In this document: piece by piece, positions 63,944-64,000 of the stretch
How the letters are laid out: every line of letters starts with the position of its first letter
Numbering within the stretch: position 1 is the first letter of the stretch
NCBI GenBank assembly: GCA_965249175.1
Contig: OZ252227.1
Span: 4,650,001-4,714,000 of the forward strand
Reading direction: 5' to 3'
Length of the DNA: 64,000 nucleotides
Source of the DNA: CAZYFH01 sp965249175
Lineage (GTDB): Bacteria > Acidobacteriota > Vicinamibacteria > Vicinamibacterales > UBA8438
The notes under the pieces: generated by a model
Databases searched by the model: none
What the model was told of the DNA's origin: nothing
What the model saw: the letters and a program-made list of their open reading frames with translations, nothing else
Position numbers and translations under genes: made by a program

Positions 63944-64000
63944 ATGAGCCAGGCGTTGCGTGATGATCTCGAAGCGCATCTCGACGGCGAGGTGCGCTTC
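63944..64000 (+). CDS. N-terminal fragment, probable FAD-linked oxidase
   Basis: Only 19 codons are visible from ATG 63944: MSQALRDDLEAHLDGEVRF. The ending resembles the start of FAD-binding (GlcD-like) oxidases, which often begin with EGEVRFD. This rests on a very short segment; the rest is beyond the window. Confidence 0.4.
   Translation, partial: MSQALRDDLEAHLDGEVRF

Overview
The window is GC-rich (roughly two-thirds G+C) bacterial chromosome. It carries no rRNA, tRNA or CRISPR. The gene content points to Acidobacteriota, probably Vicinamibacteria-like. That is inferred from the families present: several PQQ beta-propeller dehydrogenases, a DUF1800/DUF1501 pair, DUF5916 and DUF4159 proteins, a serine/threonine kinase fused to a TolB-like propeller, a DUF5117-type metalloprotease, and paired alpha/beta-hydrolase-domain exported proteins. 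No marker gene fixes the taxonomy.

Layout. 0-8 kb: amidase tail, DUF4159 protein, a glucose-dehydrogenase-like quinoprotein, a nucleotidyltransferase pair, a VapC toxin with a headless antitoxin, a DUF5916 outer-membrane protein and a secreted protein of unknown function. 7.9-9.3 kb: an intact IS256-family element. 9.3-14.6 kb: a frameshifted DUF1800 gene and its DUF1501 partner, then an ECF sigma / anti-sigma / CpxP-like operon and a histidine-rich secreted peptide. 14.7-16.9 kb: an MDR oxidoreductase and a Ca/Na antiporter, convergent and separated only by a 160-bp MITE. 16.9-23.0 kb: a tightly packed six-gene TetR / LolA-like / FtsX permease x2 / ATPase / beta-barrel operon behind a 25-bp palindrome. 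23.1-28.7 kb: a mobile region with an IS5/IS1182-like element and two IS256 copies that share a 38-bp deletion and flank a broken Cys-rich membrane gene. 28.8-41.4 kb: DUF3995, DUF3500, a zincless Fpg, two paralogous hydrolase-domain proteins bracketing a likely selenoprotein redoxin and a zinc metalloprotease, an ICMT-like methyltransferase and a sulfatase. 41.5-49.2 kb: a circularly permuted DAO-like oxidoreductase, two toxin-antitoxin modules, the kinase, a DinB protein and an acyl-CoA synthetase. 49.3-64 kb: oxidative genes, including a haem-c propeller protein, an amidohydrolase, three quinoproteins, a dihaem cytochrome c, an exported HpcH/HpaI aldolase, a frameshifted acetamidase and a serine-glyoxylate-type aminotransferase.

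Strongest observation: at 33343-34488 an in-frame TGA replaces the first Cys of a redoxin CxxC motif. A perfect 7-bp stem with a G-starting loop follows 21 nt downstream, which is the geometry of a bacterial SECIS. The gene is best read as one 381-residue selenoprotein (U-P-Y-C) with a C-terminal DsbD-alpha-like domain. Other notable points are trans-mobilised deletion derivatives of IS256, a MITE that separated two overlapping stop codons, a MITE sharing ends with the IS5/IS1182-like element, palindromic repeats whose TAG end forms the stop codon of four genes, and two quinoprotein alcohol dehydrogenases with the Asp-x-Asp signature of lanthanide enzymes.

How the genes may work together (inference): the 57-62.5 kb block looks like periplasmic alcohol or aldehyde oxidation passing electrons to the dihaem cytochrome c. 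The 17-23 kb operon looks like a regulated trans-envelope lipid or lipoprotein export route.
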